Shown here: positions 16,281 through 24,813 of the stretch, one piece after another | Numbering within the stretch: the first letter of the stretch is position 1 | How the letters are laid out: every line of letters begins with the position of its first letter | Assembly: GCA_937873225.1 (NCBI GenBank) | Contig: CALMVN010000236.1 | Span: forward strand, 1-39,898 | Direction of reading: 5' to 3' | DNA from: an uncultured Acetobacteraceae bacterium | GTDB lineage: Bacteria; Pseudomonadota; Alphaproteobacteria; Acetobacterales; Acetobacteraceae | Length of the DNA stretch: 39,898 nucleotides | Notes under the pieces: model-generated | Database searches by the model: none | What the model was told of the DNA's origin: nothing | The model's input: only the letters and a program-made list of their open reading frames with translations | Made by a program: the position numbers and the translations under genes

Positions 16281-16559
16281 GGCGTCATCCCTTCCGCTTG
16301 GCCGGGCTTTCCCGACCAGGACGGATCATGGCCGGTTCGCGCGGACATGGCGACAGGGAGCGGACGGGTTCCGGGTGTCGGGCTCGCGGCGCACCCCGGG
16401 ATGTCCGGGTTGAGGTTCTTGATGGGCTCAGGTTCGGCGTCCAGGGTCCGGAATGCCGCCGGGCTGCAACAGGCCGCTGGCTCCGCGCGCCGTCGCAGCG
16501 CCAGATGGAGAGCCCTCGCCGCCGTCCGATCCGACCGGATCAGGGTCCGGCAAGCCTGC

Positions 16560-17357
16560 CAGCACCGTCACGGTTCCTGCCCGGGTCCAGGCTGCCGCAC
16601 ATGAGGATCATCGCCGCGAACCGCGTCCGGCGGTGGAAGCCGAGGCCTGGTGCCTGGACGCTCCGGCAGGCGCATCGTGATGTCGGCGATGCCCGGCACG
16701 TCCAGCACCGCCTCCCGGTGGAGCATGGAGCAGCGGCCGGTGCGTGACGGGAAACAGGATGGTGACGACCCGGCCCTTCGCCGCGTCGTTCGCCCGCGCC
16801 GAGCCTGTCGAGCGTCCCGCTGCAGGCCGCGCGGCTGCCTGATGCAGCCGGCAGGCAGTACCGCTTGAGCCAAGCCTTCAGCTGCTCCACCCTCGCACCG
16901 ACGCACCGCCCGCCTTGCGACGGCGTCTCGATCCACACCATCCGGTTCTGCGGCTCCGACAGGCCAGGGGCGTTGCGCGCCATCCCGCTCGTGCCCGCAT
17001 CGTCACGCGGCCAGATGTCGGTCTTGGGAACGCCCGGATCCTCCAGCACCGCCACGACACCCTTCAGCCGGCGGGCGGACAGCGTTCGCCGGGACGGTCT
17101 TCCTGACCATCCACGCATGCGGAAGCCAGCATCGGACCCCGCTCCGCACGCCAGGCCGAAACCAGCGCGTCCAGCCGCTTGCGGGCCAACGGGCGAGAGT
17201 GGTGCTGCCGGTGTCGACGCCGATGATCCACGGACGCGGTCCGCACGCGCCGGGAATGAACGGCGGCGGGTCGTCTGCCGCCGGGGAGGGCATGGGCGTG
17301 AACGGGGAACGCCAGGAGCGCAAGCAGAAGAGCGCGCCGGGACGCGCCGGGCATCAT
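16560..17357 (-). pseudogene. Multiply frameshifted remnant of an exported protein
   Basis: No frame is open across this stretch, yet coherent protein pieces follow one another on the minus strand in changing frames. First is a signal-peptide-like start, MPGASRRALLLALLAFPVHA, from about 17357; then FIPGACGPRPWIIGVDTGS; ARKRLDALVSAWRAERGPML; VVAVLEDPGVPKTDIWPRDD running into QLKAWLKRYCLP (16850-17050); then GRVVTILFPVTHR and MLHREAVLDVPGIADITMRL (near 16660-16720). The order is what a single roughly 260-aa secreted protein would give after at least three or four frameshifts. I do not recognise the family. Sequencing errors could mimic this, but so many in one gene, with clean neighbours, makes true decay more likely. 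Confidence 0.45.
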
Positions 17358-17359
17358 GA

Positions 17360-17982
17360 ACCTGGCCCACGCTCCCGCGCGAGCCGACGCGGCTCCCATC
17401 CGACCTCCGGCGCCCCGGCCGATCCTCGGGCCACATCAGGATCCGGCGCATCCGGTCCAGCGGCCGGTAATCCCCTCGACCGCAAACAACATGCCGAAGC
17501 CGTGCAGCGCACGGTTCCCGGCTTGAAGGGTCAAGGAGCGCCAGGGGGAGAAGCCGGATCGCGTGCCGCTAACGACGCGCGCGGCGTCGGGATCGGCGTA
17601 GTACCCGGGGTGCTCGTTGATCGGATCGGGAACGCAACGGATCTTCCTGATCGTGCGAGGCTTCACAACCGCCTCGCCTTCCAGCCTCCCGCACATGAAT
17701 CGTCGAGCGACATCGCCGGCGCTGTGGGCTTCCCGGGCGGCGCATCGGCAGTCGTGGCAGTGCCGTCCTTGCGACTTGCAAAGAACGGCGCCGCTTGCCG
17801 ATCCCTTGAATGATGCCTGACGTTTGACGGTGGGCGTCGCCGACCTTGACGATCTCGAAGACCTGTCCCGAGGCGGGTCATGATTTTCCGCAAACGCGGC
17901 GGACGCCCGTTCGCGTGTGTTCCCAAGGCTGGCCTGCGCGGATCGTTGTCATGGTCGCCGTGCCGGGAGTGCCGACGCAGCA
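17360..17982. other. Gene-poor segment without a convincing gene
   Basis: Between the decayed gene and the tRNA no reading frame has a recognisable domain. The best candidate, an 86-codon minus-strand frame (17436-17696), has no ribosome binding site and no family I know. The whole stretch from 16281 to 17982 looks like eroding DNA. Confidence 0.5.
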
Positions 17983-18054
17983 TGCCGGGTGAGGGATTTG
18001 AACCCCCGACCTTCGGTTTACAAAACCGCTGCACTACCGCTGTGCTAACCCGGC
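17983..18054 (-). tRNA. tRNA-Thr (anticodon TGT)
   Basis: The cloverleaf reads on the minus strand. Acceptor GCCGGGT (18048-18054) pairs with ACCCGGC (17984-17990). The D arm contains AGCACAGCGGTAGTGC. The anticodon loop TTTGTAA gives TGT (Thr, ACA codon), and the T arm reads GGGGGTTCAAATCCC. The discriminator is A at 17983, and the 3' CCA is not encoded. The outermost anticodon-stem pair is a G-A mismatch. It lies alone beside the decayed region, so its 3' end could be an integration site, but no direct repeat was found. Confidence 0.93.
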
Positions 18055-18495
18055 AAAGGCGTGCTTTCGCGTGCGGCTGGCCGACGCAAGGCGGACCGGA
18101 TACGAGGTTGCCATCCGTCGGCGCGCGACTACGTCCGGTGTTCTTGGCTTGCTTCGGGTGCATCGTCAACCCGACGCGCCGGGGTCCAGGTCCTGGTCGG
18201 ATGCGCAAACAACACGAGCAGCGGCACCGGCAGGGACAGACCCGGCAAGAACAGGAACAGCCCTGTCGGGTCCGGCGGTGGCCGCAGGAGCCCGTCGCCG
18301 CAGGTCAGGTCGTCCGGTCTTGAGGCACAATGGCACCGGATCAACAGCATCCGGATCGTTGCGGCCGGTCGACCGGGACCGTTGAACGCGAACACGCTTG
18401 CAACGACTTGCAAACTCGCGTCCTGCCGCGCATCAGGTCATGGAGGCCCAACGCTTCCCGGCATCACCGCCCGACCCGATCGAAGGATATCGAGC
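18055..18495. other. 441-bp intergenic region upstream of the AT-hook gene
   Basis: Several frames are open on both strands, but none shows domain similarity or a usable ribosome binding site before 18496. It probably holds the promoters of tRNA-Thr (minus) and of the AT-hook gene (plus); I see no clear promoter boxes. Confidence 0.4.
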
Positions 18496-18900
18496 ATGGC
18501 TCGCACGACGACACCGACCCGCTCTTCTTCCAGGCGTGCAGCCGAGCCGGCACCCAAGAAGCGCCTCGGCCGGCCGCCCGGGTCGAAGAACCGCATCCCT
18601 GCCAAGGCCGCCGGTGCGGCGCGATCCACGCGCAACGCAGCGGCCCCGGCCGCACCGCGGCTGAACAAGGCGGAGCTCGAGGCGCAGGTCGCCAAGCTGG
18701 AGCGCACGGTGGCGCGCCTGCGCAAGCAGAACGCCGGGCTGAAGCAGGCAGCGGAGGAGGCAGCCGCGGCGCCGGAACCGGAACCGACCCGCAAGCCCAG
18801 GCGGACCGCCGCCGCACCCAAGACGGCGCGCACGCGCCGGACCGCGTCGACCGAAGCCGGGTCGGCGCCGGCGGAGACCGACGAGACCGACGAGGCCTGA
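18496..18900 (+). CDS. Small basic AT-hook / coiled-coil protein (putative nucleoid-associated)
   Basis: The product is 134 aa and strongly basic at both ends. KKRLGRPPGSKNR (residues 21-33) has the Gly-Arg-Pro core of an AT-hook. Residues 56-90 (NKAELEAQVAKLERTVARLR and on) form a clear heptad coiled coil for dimerisation. The C-terminal part is an Arg/Lys/Ala/Thr-rich tail (TRKPRRTAAAPKTART) ending in an acidic tip. This suggests a dimeric minor-groove DNA binder, resembling the AT-hook proteins common in Alphaproteobacteria; the role is inferred. AAGGA lies about 10 nt before the ATG. The frame extends upstream to 18061 without plausible protein. The HTH gene follows 7 bp downstream, so the two are probably one operon. 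Confidence 0.72.
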   Translation: MARTTTPTRSSSRRAAEPAPKKRLGRPPGSKNRIPAKAAGAARSTRNAAAPAAPRLNKAELEAQVAKLERTVARLRKQNAGLKQAAEEAAAAPEPEPTRKPRRTAAAPKTARTRRTASTEAGSAPAETDETDEA

Positions 18901-18907
18901 TCCGGCC

Positions 18908-19309
18908 TTGAGCATCGGGGCGCGGCTGCAGGGACGGCTCGACCGCCTCGAACTCGAGCCGGAACAGGCCGCGCGCGTCGCCGGCGTGCCGGCGGCCCTG
19001 CTGCACCGCATCCTGCTGGACCAGGCGCCCCTGCCGCGCGGCCAGCGCCTGGTGAAGCTGGCCGACGCGCTGGAAACCTCGGTGTCCTACCTGATCGGCC
19101 TGGATCCGGACGCGGCGGTTCCGCCCGAGTTCCTGCAGGAGGATCAGGGGGCGCTCGGGCTGCTCGCCGTCGACGAGGAGGCGATCCTGCGCGCGTACAG
19201 GCGGCTCGACGTGTCGTCGCGTGCCGCCCTCCTCCGGGTGGCGCTGAAGATGGCGCCGGAACCGGAAGAGATGGAGAAGAAGCCGCTGCAGCGCGCGCCG
19301 CGGAGCTAG
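18908..19309 (+). CDS. Small XRE-like helix-turn-helix regulator
   Basis: The product is 133 aa. The N-terminal two thirds fit a five-helix lambda-repressor-like domain: LELEPEQAARVAGVPAALLH is the HTH, and RGQRLVKLADALETSVSYLI is the following helix pair with the SVSYLIG ending typical of XRE proteins. The rest (AILRAYRRLDVSSRAALLRV) is a short helical tail also common in phage-type repressors. It starts with TTG 7 bp after the stop of the AT-hook gene; no strong ribosome binding site is visible, so translational coupling is likely. The target is unknown. The pair could govern a nearby lost element or act genome-wide. Confidence 0.72.
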   Translation: MSIGARLQGRLDRLELEPEQAARVAGVPAALLHRILLDQAPLPRGQRLVKLADALETSVSYLIGLDPDAAVPPEFLQEDQGALGLLAVDEEAILRAYRRLDVSSRAALLRVALKMAPEPEEMEKKPLQRAPRS

Positions 19310-19538
19310 GGCGTCATCCACGGCGACGCCGCTTCCGCCGGGCCGGGGCCGGGCCGGGGCCAGGTCGGGATCGGGTCGGAGGCGGGACGCCGGCCGGACC
19401 GGACCGGCCGTTCATGCAGCAGCGTCCCCCGGCGGCGCAGGGCGTCGCGCACGGTCTCCCCAAGGTGCCAAACGGCCAGCCACGCCACGACGGCAGGCAC
19501 GCTGGCAGGCGCGGGCGCGATGCGGCTAGGGTGGCGCG

Positions 19539-19778
19539 ATGCGCTCCCTTTCCGCTCTCTGCGTTCTCGTTCTTCTCGGGACCGGCGGCTGCGCGCCCGG
19601 GCCGGACCGCCCGCGCGGCGCCCTCGACCTGTCGGACGATCCCGGCCTGTCGCCGAGCCCGGCACGGCCGGACGGCCCGCCGAACGCGTCGCGTCGCGGG
19701 GGGACTGGTGGCGGCCCGAGTGGCGGCGTGGATACCGGCTTCGGTGGCGGCAACGGTGCCGGTGCGCCCGGCTCCTGA
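19539..19778 (+). CDS. Small putative lipoprotein, Gly/Pro-rich
   Basis: The product is 79 aa. The N-terminus MRSLSALCVLVLLGTGGC is a lipoprotein signal with cleavage before Cys18. The mature part is a disordered Pro/Gly/Arg-rich tail (GGTGGGPSGGVDTGFGGG) with no recognisable fold. The next lipoprotein gene starts 3 bp after its stop, so both are likely translated from one mRNA. It is short and low-complexity, so it could be spurious, but the clean signal peptide and tight coupling argue that it is real. Confidence 0.5.
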   Translation: MRSLSALCVLVLLGTGGCAPGPDRPRGALDLSDDPGLSPSPARPDGPPNASRRGGTGGGPSGGVDTGFGGGNGAGAPGS

Positions 19779-19781
19779 ACG

Positions 19782-20411
19782 ATGCGGATGACATGGCAGC
19801 GGACCCTTGGCCGGGCGATCCCCGGCCTGCTGCCCGTGCTCCTGCCTGACCTGCTGATGGCGCTGCTGCCGGCCGGATGCGCACGCAGCAGCGCGCCCGT
19901 CACCATCGCGCAGGCGTTGGGGGAGGTGCAGCGAGAGCTGGGCGCCGCGGGCGCGGTCAGCGCGGTCGGTGCCGATCCGGCGCGGTTCGCCGCGGCGGCG
20001 CGTGCGGCGCAATGCGCGGCGCAACAGGCGGATCCGGAAGTGCCCCTGCTGGCGCACGACCTTTCGCTCGACCTGACCGGCTCGTTCTCCGCCACCGGCG
20101 GCTTCACCGTCGGCTCCGCGGTGGTGGGGCTGGGCGCGACGGCGTCGGCCACGCGCGGGCAGACCCAGGAAATCGTGCTGCCGCTCAGCTTCGTGGCGCT
20201 GTCGGAGGTGCCGGCCCTGGTGGCGTCACAGCGCCTGGCACCGCTCGCCGCCCTGCCGCAACGCGACCGGCTGACGGAAACGCGGCCGATTTTGGCCGAA
20301 CGCGACGCGCTCCGGGCGCGGATCCGCACGCTGATCCGCAGCTGGACGCCGGCGTCGTGCGGCTCCGTGCCGGCGCCTGCGGTGTTTCAGCCGAACGCGC
20401 GTCCGCGCTGA
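19782..20411 (+). CDS. Putative lipoprotein with a helix-plus-beta domain, unknown function
   Basis: The product is 209 aa. A long hydrophobic N-terminus ends in LLPAGC, a lipobox with Cys at about residue 33, so it is probably a lipid-anchored envelope protein. The mature part begins with a helix (TIAQALGEVQRELGAAG), then a Ser/Thr/Gly-rich beta stretch (DLSLDLTGSFSATGGFTVG) ending in TQEIVLPLSFV, then helices (RDALRARIRTLIRSW) before a Pro-rich end. The order of an Ala/Leu helix followed by amphipathic strands recalls the small trypsin-co-occurring domains, but I would not assign it. It is coupled to the upstream lipoprotein gene, and the DUF4142 gene follows 71 bp later. Confidence 0.6.
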   Translation: MRMTWQRTLGRAIPGLLPVLLPDLLMALLPAGCARSSAPVTIAQALGEVQRELGAAGAVSAVGADPARFAAAARAAQCAAQQADPEVPLLAHDLSLDLTGSFSATGGFTVGSAVVGLGATASATRGQTQEIVLPLSFVALSEVPALVASQRLAPLAALPQRDRLTETRPILAERDALRARIRTLIRSWTPASCGSVPAPAVFQPNARPR

Positions 20412-20482
20412 AGCGGGCATCAGCCCGGAACCGGCGCCGGTCCCGAACGGTTGAGGTGCCGAACCGGAACGGGACGAACGTC

Positions 20483-20992
20483 GTGCGACAGGCTTCCATG
20501 CTTCTGCTGTCCGGCCTGCTGGTCGGCACCACCGTGCAGGCGGCGCGGGCCGCGGACGCCATGTCCGCCGTCGACAGGCGCTTCGTCGCCACCGTGAGCC
20601 AGGGCGGCATGTTCGAGGTGCAGGCTGGCACGGCCGCCGCGGACCAGGGCAGCACGCAGGTGATCAAGGACCAGGGCAACACGGAGGCGCACGACCACAA
20701 GCTGGTCGGCGACAAGCTGACCGCGATCGCGTCCGACGCCGGCATGACCCTGCCGGACAGCCTGAACGCGTCGTTCCAGAAGCAGCTGGACGACCTCAAG
20801 GCGCTGTCCGGGACCCGCTTCGATTCCACCTATCTCCAGGACATGGAGGCGGTGCACGCCAAGGACGGCGCGGCGTTCGCGGCCGAGGCCAGGAACGGCA
20901 CCAACCCGAAGCTGCGCGCGTTCGCGGCGGAAACGCACAGGATCGTCGAAAGCCACATCGGCGAGCTACGCGCCACGGCGGCCGCGCGCTAG
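20483..20992 (+). CDS. DUF4142-domain exported protein
   Basis: The product is 169 aa from the GTG at 20483. Its signal peptide is MLLLSGLLVGTTVQAARA preceded by a charged VRQAS; the ATG at 20498 would leave no positive charge, so the GTG is preferred, with GGGAC upstream. The DUF4142 domain (a ferritin-like helical bundle also described as a predicted outer-membrane protein) starts at DRRFVATVSQGGMFEVQAG and continues with NTEAHDHKLVGDKLTAIA, FQKQLDDLKALSG and YLQDMEAVHAKDGAAF. Members are periplasmic or outer-membrane linked and often stress-induced; the molecular role is unknown. A palindromic repeat begins at its stop codon. Confidence 0.85.
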   Translation: MRQASMLLLSGLLVGTTVQAARAADAMSAVDRRFVATVSQGGMFEVQAGTAAADQGSTQVIKDQGNTEAHDHKLVGDKLTAIASDAGMTLPDSLNASFQKQLDDLKALSGTRFDSTYLQDMEAVHAKDGAAFAAEARNGTNPKLRAFAAETHRIVESHIGELRATAAAR

Positions 20993-21095
20993 AGCATTTT
21001 CCGCTCACCTGGGTTCACTTCAAATGCTCTAGTCCATTGTTTTGACGAGCATCTTCACCCGATCAGGTGATCCACCTGATCGGGATCTGCTCTAG
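20989..21095. repeat. 107-bp intergenic palindromic repeat element
   Basis: The element starts with CTAGAGCA and ends with its exact complement TGCTCTAG (21088-21095); a second TGCTCTAG lies at 21025-21032, making a first hairpin. A second hairpin is CCCGATCAGGTG-atc-CACCTGATCGGG (21058-21084), a perfect 12-bp stem with a 3-nt loop. The AGAGCA...TGCTCT ends are the hallmark of multicopy intergenic elements in Rhizobiales and Rhodospirillales. It overlaps the stop codon of the DUF4142 gene and lies between convergent genes, where it may also end transcription. No second copy was seen in the window. Confidence 0.8.
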
Positions 21096-21262
21096 CGGAC
21101 GGGCCGGCGCCGGTCCGCCCGGAGCGAAGGCGGCCGACGGCACGCAGCCCACGGGGCGGCGGTTCCTGCGCCGTGCAGCATCATCCGTTCGCACCGGCTC
21201 GCGGATGGTGCCCGCGCGTTGTCGAGCCGGGCGTCCCCTGCCCGGCCAGTCCGGTCGGCGTC

Positions 21263-22636
21263 CTAGTCGTCCTGGTAGCCGTACACCTCGGGCAGGATGA
21301 AGATCGCCGCGAGCAGGCCGATCAGCGGAAACAGTGCCGTGAACAGGGTCGCGTTGCCTTGCCCGATCGCATTGAACAGGACGGGAAACAGGAAGATCGC
21401 CAGAAAGGAGGGCAGCTTGACGAAGATGTAGGCGAAGCCCGACGCGATGCCGCGATACTCGGGCCTGGCGACCATGGACGGTATGGTCACCACGTTCTCC
21501 GCGTCCCAGTAGTGCCCCCACAACATCGCCGCCGCGGCGAACGGCAGGATGGTGGTGTGTCCGGTCTTGATGGCGTACCCGGCCACCAGCAGCGACACCA
21601 GCACGATGGCGAAGCCGGCGATGCTGAGGCCGCGCTGGCCGATGCGCGGCGTGATCAGCGGGCCGATCCAGCCGGAGATCGCGGCGATGACGTAGAGAAG
21701 CAGCGTGACCAGGTCGGTGCCGAGCACGCCGGACACGCCGACCAGCACGAACAGCACGGGGATGTAGAAGGCGAAGGTGGAGAACTCGCTGCCCTGCGCG
21801 AAGCAGGCGATCCAGCCGAACAGGGTGGCGCGCCAGCGGATCGGATCGCGGCGGATGTGGACCAGGAAGTCGCGCGCACGTGGCTGCGGGATCGCCACGT
21901 CGTGGTCGGGCAGGAAGTCGAGCGGGTCGTGGTACATGCTGGCCGACACCTGCTTGGCCTCGCGGAAGCGGCCGCGCCGGATCAGCCAGATCGCGGTCTC
22001 GGGCAGGTTGTAGCGCAGCGCGAAGATGATCGCCGCCGGCACCGCGCCGAAACCCAGCGTCAGGCGCCACACCAGCCAGTGCGGCAGCGCCATCCACAGC
22101 AGCAGCGCGATCACCGCGAGCGCGAACACCTCGCCCACCGCGAACATGAACTGCCAGCGGTTGCCCATCACCTCGCGCTCGCCGCGCGGCAGGAACTCCA
22201 TGATGTAGGTGTAGCCGTTGGAGATGTCGCTGCCGAGCGGGATGCCCAGGATCAGCCGGATCACCACCAGCCAGACCATGTTCGGCACGAAGGCCTGCGC
22301 CAGGGCGAACACCACGAACATCACCATGGTGGTGAGGAAGATCGCGCGCCGCCCGATCCGGTCCGACAGCCAGCCGCCGAGCAGCGCGCCGACGATCGCC
22401 CCGCCCTGGGTGCCGGCGCCGGCCAGGCCCAGCAGCGCCGGCGACGGATGGAACTGCTCGCGCAGGAAGATCAGGATGAAGGCGATGGAGTACAGGTCCC
22501 AGGCCTCCACCAGGATGGAGGCGATCATCAGCCAGCCGACGCGCTGGCCGCTGGGGCTGTGATGGGTCACGAGGTGGTTGACCGCGCGGTCCATCAGCAG
22601 CTGCTGCTGCGGATCCAGTGCCTTGACGCCCGACAT
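21263..22636 (-). CDS. MFS transporter, sugar/phosphate-porter-like
   Basis: The product is a 457-aa, 12-helix inner-membrane carrier. Motif A is GGWLSDRIGRRAIFLTTM (loop 2-3). RLILGIPLGSDISNGYTYIMEF includes the helix 4-5 signature region, LPRGERE follows it, and NLPETAIWLIRRGRFREA is the PES-like signature before the central loop. The second-half signature is degenerate. An unusual AENVVTIPSMVARPEYRGIA segment lies near helix 10. It resembles the phosphate:H+ and metabolite:H+ symporter groups; the substrate is unknown. GGGGAGAAGG lies before the ATG at 22636. It is monocistronic, with no catabolic genes beside it, and convergent with the DUF4142 gene. Confidence 0.85.
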   Translation of the reverse strand: MSGVKALDPQQQLLMDRAVNHLVTHHSPSGQRVGWLMIASILVEAWDLYSIAFILIFLREQFHPSPALLGLAGAGTQGGAIVGALLGGWLSDRIGRRAIFLTTMVMFVVFALAQAFVPNMVWLVVIRLILGIPLGSDISNGYTYIMEFLPRGEREVMGNRWQFMFAVGEVFALAVIALLLWMALPHWLVWRLTLGFGAVPAAIIFALRYNLPETAIWLIRRGRFREAKQVSASMYHDPLDFLPDHDVAIPQPRARDFLVHIRRDPIRWRATLFGWIACFAQGSEFSTFAFYIPVLFVLVGVSGVLGTDLVTLLLYVIAAISGWIGPLITPRIGQRGLSIAGFAIVLVSLLVAGYAIKTGHTTILPFAAAAMLWGHYWDAENVVTIPSMVARPEYRGIASGFAYIFVKLPSFLAIFLFPVLFNAIGQGNATLFTALFPLIGLLAAIFILPEVYGYQDD

Positions 22637-23112
22637 CGACCTTCTCCCCCGATCCCGGTCTGGACGGTCGCCGTGCCGGGTTGCCGGTCATGGTAGGACC
22701 GGAAGCGGCAGCCGTGCCAGCGCCCGGCTCGGGACCAGGCCGGCTTCGGCAGGGGCCGCGTCGGCATCAGGCCGCCGCGCGTCGGTGTCCGCACGCACCG
22801 GGCCAGCGTCGTGCGGAGAACCCGTGCGCCACGCCCGCCCCGTCGCGCTGGAAGGATGCTGTCAGGGCGTGGAGCAGATCGGGCGCGATCCTGCTGCCGG
22901 TGGCCCGGAACGGCCGGTCCGCCAGCGACGAAGGAATGCCGGGCGACGTGGACGCGTTCGATGGGCCGCAGGCAGAGCGGGCGCCGCAGCGTCCCCCGTG
23001 GGACGGCGGCTGCGGCCCCGGGCCGCGGAAGCGGCTTCCGGCGGACGAGCACCTCCCTCGACTGTCAACAGCCGGCCCGGTCGTCGCCCCCTGCGGGAAC
23101 GGCCCACCGGCA
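22637..23112. other. 476-bp intergenic region without a recognisable gene
   Basis: It lies between oxyR (ending at 23113, minus) and the MFS gene (starting at 22636, minus). Open frames here give only Arg/Pro/Ala-rich translations without domains. It should contain the promoter of the MFS gene; nothing else could be recognised. Confidence 0.45.
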
Positions 23113-24069
23113 TCACCCCGGCACGGCCTGCATCTCCGCCGGCGCGTTCCGGTGCAGCAGGGTGGCGAGCTGGTCGAAGTCCGGGCCGCGCGGGTCGGTG
23201 GCGCGCCAGACCAGGCCGACGGTGCGGCCTGGGCGGGACGCGTCCGGCGCGCGCAGAAGCGGGCGCAGGCGCACCAGGCCGCTGAGCGCGGAGGTTTCGC
23301 GTGTGGCGAGCGAGGGCATCAGCGCGTAGCCCTCCCCGGCCGCGACCATGTGCCGCAGCATCTCCAGGCTGGTGGCGGTGCGCGGCGCGCGTCGTCCGGA
23401 CCGCGCGCCGTCCGGCACGCGGCACAGCGACATCGCCTGGTCGCGCAGGCAATGGCCTTCCTCCAGCAGGAGCAGGTCGTCGGTGCCGAGCGCGGACAGC
23501 GCCACCTCGTCGTTGTTCGCGAGCGTGTGGCCCGCCGGCAGCAGCACGCGGAACGGCTCGAAGAACAGCGGCCGCGCCACGAGCCCGTCCCCCTCCACGG
23601 GCAGGGCGACCAGCGCCGCGTCCAGGGTGAAGCGGGCCAGCGCGTCCAGCAGCGCCACCGTCTGGTTCTCCTGCAGCCGCAGCACCAGCTGGGGAAACTG
23701 CGCGCGCAGGTCGCGCAGCACCAGCGGCACGTAATAGGGACCCAGCGTCGGGATCACGCCGAGGTCGATCGGCCCGTTCAGGGCGCCGGCCTCCTTGTGC
23801 GCCATCTCCAGGAGCGCGCGCGCTTCGCGCACCACCACCGCGACCTGCCGGAGCAGGATCCGGCCGGACGCGGTGGGGCTGACGCCGCCGCGGCCGCGCT
23901 CGAACAGCCTGGTGCCGAGGATCGCCTCCAGCTTGCGTATCTGCTCGCTCAGGCCCGGCTGGCTGACGCCGCACTGCTCGGCGGCACGACCGAAATGAGC
24001 CTGTTCGGCGACCGCCATGGCGTAGTCGAGGTCGCGCAGCGACAGGCCGGTCAGGTGCTGTTGCGCCAT
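23113..24069 (-). CDS. oxyR: OxyR-type LysR regulator, peroxide sensor
   Basis: The product is 318 aa. The N-terminal winged HTH reads LRDLDYAMAVAEQAHFGRAA then CGVSQPGLSEQIRKLE. The C-terminal sensor domain carries LEEGHCLRDQAMSLC, so both redox cysteines are present (Cys207 peroxidatic, Cys216 resolving), followed by SLEMLRHMVAAGEGYALMP. H2O2 should form the 207-216 disulfide and switch on antioxidant genes. GAGGAG lies 9 nt before the ATG at 24069, preferred over the in-frame ATG at 24099. No katG, ahpC or dps lies nearby; the catalase-family gene is 21 kb away. It is divergent from the glyoxalase-fold gene across about 300 bp, the usual place for an autoregulated LysR promoter. Confidence 0.92.
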   Translation of the reverse strand: MAQQHLTGLSLRDLDYAMAVAEQAHFGRAAEQCGVSQPGLSEQIRKLEAILGTRLFERGRGGVSPTASGRILLRQVAVVVREARALLEMAHKEAGALNGPIDLGVIPTLGPYYVPLVLRDLRAQFPQLVLRLQENQTVALLDALARFTLDAALVALPVEGDGLVARPLFFEPFRVLLPAGHTLANNDEVALSALGTDDLLLLEEGHCLRDQAMSLCRVPDGARSGRRAPRTATSLEMLRHMVAAGEGYALMPSLATRETSALSGLVRLRPLLRAPDASRPGRTVGLVWRATDPRGPDFDQLATLLHRNAPAEMQAVPG

Positions 24070-24375
24070 GAGGGGATGCTCCTCTTGTGGCCCTTTCATA
24101 ATACAAGCTTATCATCCCGGTAAAGATGATCGGTCTTGCCGATGGCCTGGGTCGCTTGGGCTTTCGGCCCGCCCCACGCGTGAAGCCGCGGTTCTCCAGC
24201 CGTCAATCGCGCTCCGTCGATCGCCGTCGGCGGAACCGGGCCGAACCGGAGACGGGAACACGCCCTGCCGGGATCGGCAGTCCTCGTTCCCGCCGCCCGA
24301 ACCCGAGCGGTGACGGGCCGTGCGGAGACGCCGGCCGCCCGCCTCGTGCTCGGCGGCTGCGTGGTATGGCGAGGG

Positions 24376-24813
24376 ATGTCCGATGCGCCTCCCCTCGTGC
24401 CTGAACTCGCCGTTGCCGACCTGGACCGCTCGCTGGCCGCGTATGTCGGGATGCTCGGCTTCAGGTGTCACGCAAGCCGTCCGGAGGAGCGTCTCGCCTA
24501 CCTGATCCGCGCGGACGTCCACCTGATGCTGGAAGAAGCTGCCGGACCGGGTCGGCGCTTCCACACGGCCGTCCTGGAGCATCCGTTCGGCCGGGGCGTC
24601 AACCTGCAGATCGAGGTTGCCGGCGTTGATGCCCTGCATGCCGACGTGCAGCGCTCGAGCCTGAGCCTCGTCATTCCCCTGGAAGAGCGCTGGTATCGGC
24701 AAGGTCGGACGGAGGCGGGACACCGGCAGTGCGTCGTGGCTGATCCCGACGGCTACCTGCTTCGCTTCTTCAGCCCGCTCGGGCGACGGCCGGCCGAGGG
24801 ATCAACGACGTGA
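24376..24813 (+). CDS. Glyoxalase/bleomycin-resistance fold protein (BLMT-like)
   Basis: The product is 145 aa. It has two beta-alpha-beta-beta-beta modules of the vicinal oxygen chelate fold: PELAVADLDRSLAAYVGMLG and RLAYLIRADVHLMLEE in the first, VNLQIEVAGVDALHADVQ and RQCVVADPDGYLLRFFSP in the second. The order and the final VADPDGYLLRF match the bleomycin-binding subgroup, which sequesters drug as a dimer without metal catalysis, rather than lactoylglutathione lyases. The true ligand cannot be read. The ATG at 24376 has GAGGG directly before it, unusually close; an in-frame GTG at 24310 would add 22 residues without similarity. It is divergent from oxyR. Confidence 0.8.
   Translation: MSDAPPLVPELAVADLDRSLAAYVGMLGFRCHASRPEERLAYLIRADVHLMLEEAAGPGRRFHTAVLEHPFGRGVNLQIEVAGVDALHADVQRSSLSLVIPLEERWYRQGRTEAGHRQCVVADPDGYLLRFFSPLGRRPAEGSTT

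Noticed and set aside
17436-17696. 86-codon minus-strand frame
   Set aside because: No ribosome site, domain or partner; kept only as part of the gene-poor segment.
19330-19375. GGGCCGGGGCC double repeat
   Set aside because: Two short imperfect GC copies only; expected by chance at this composition.
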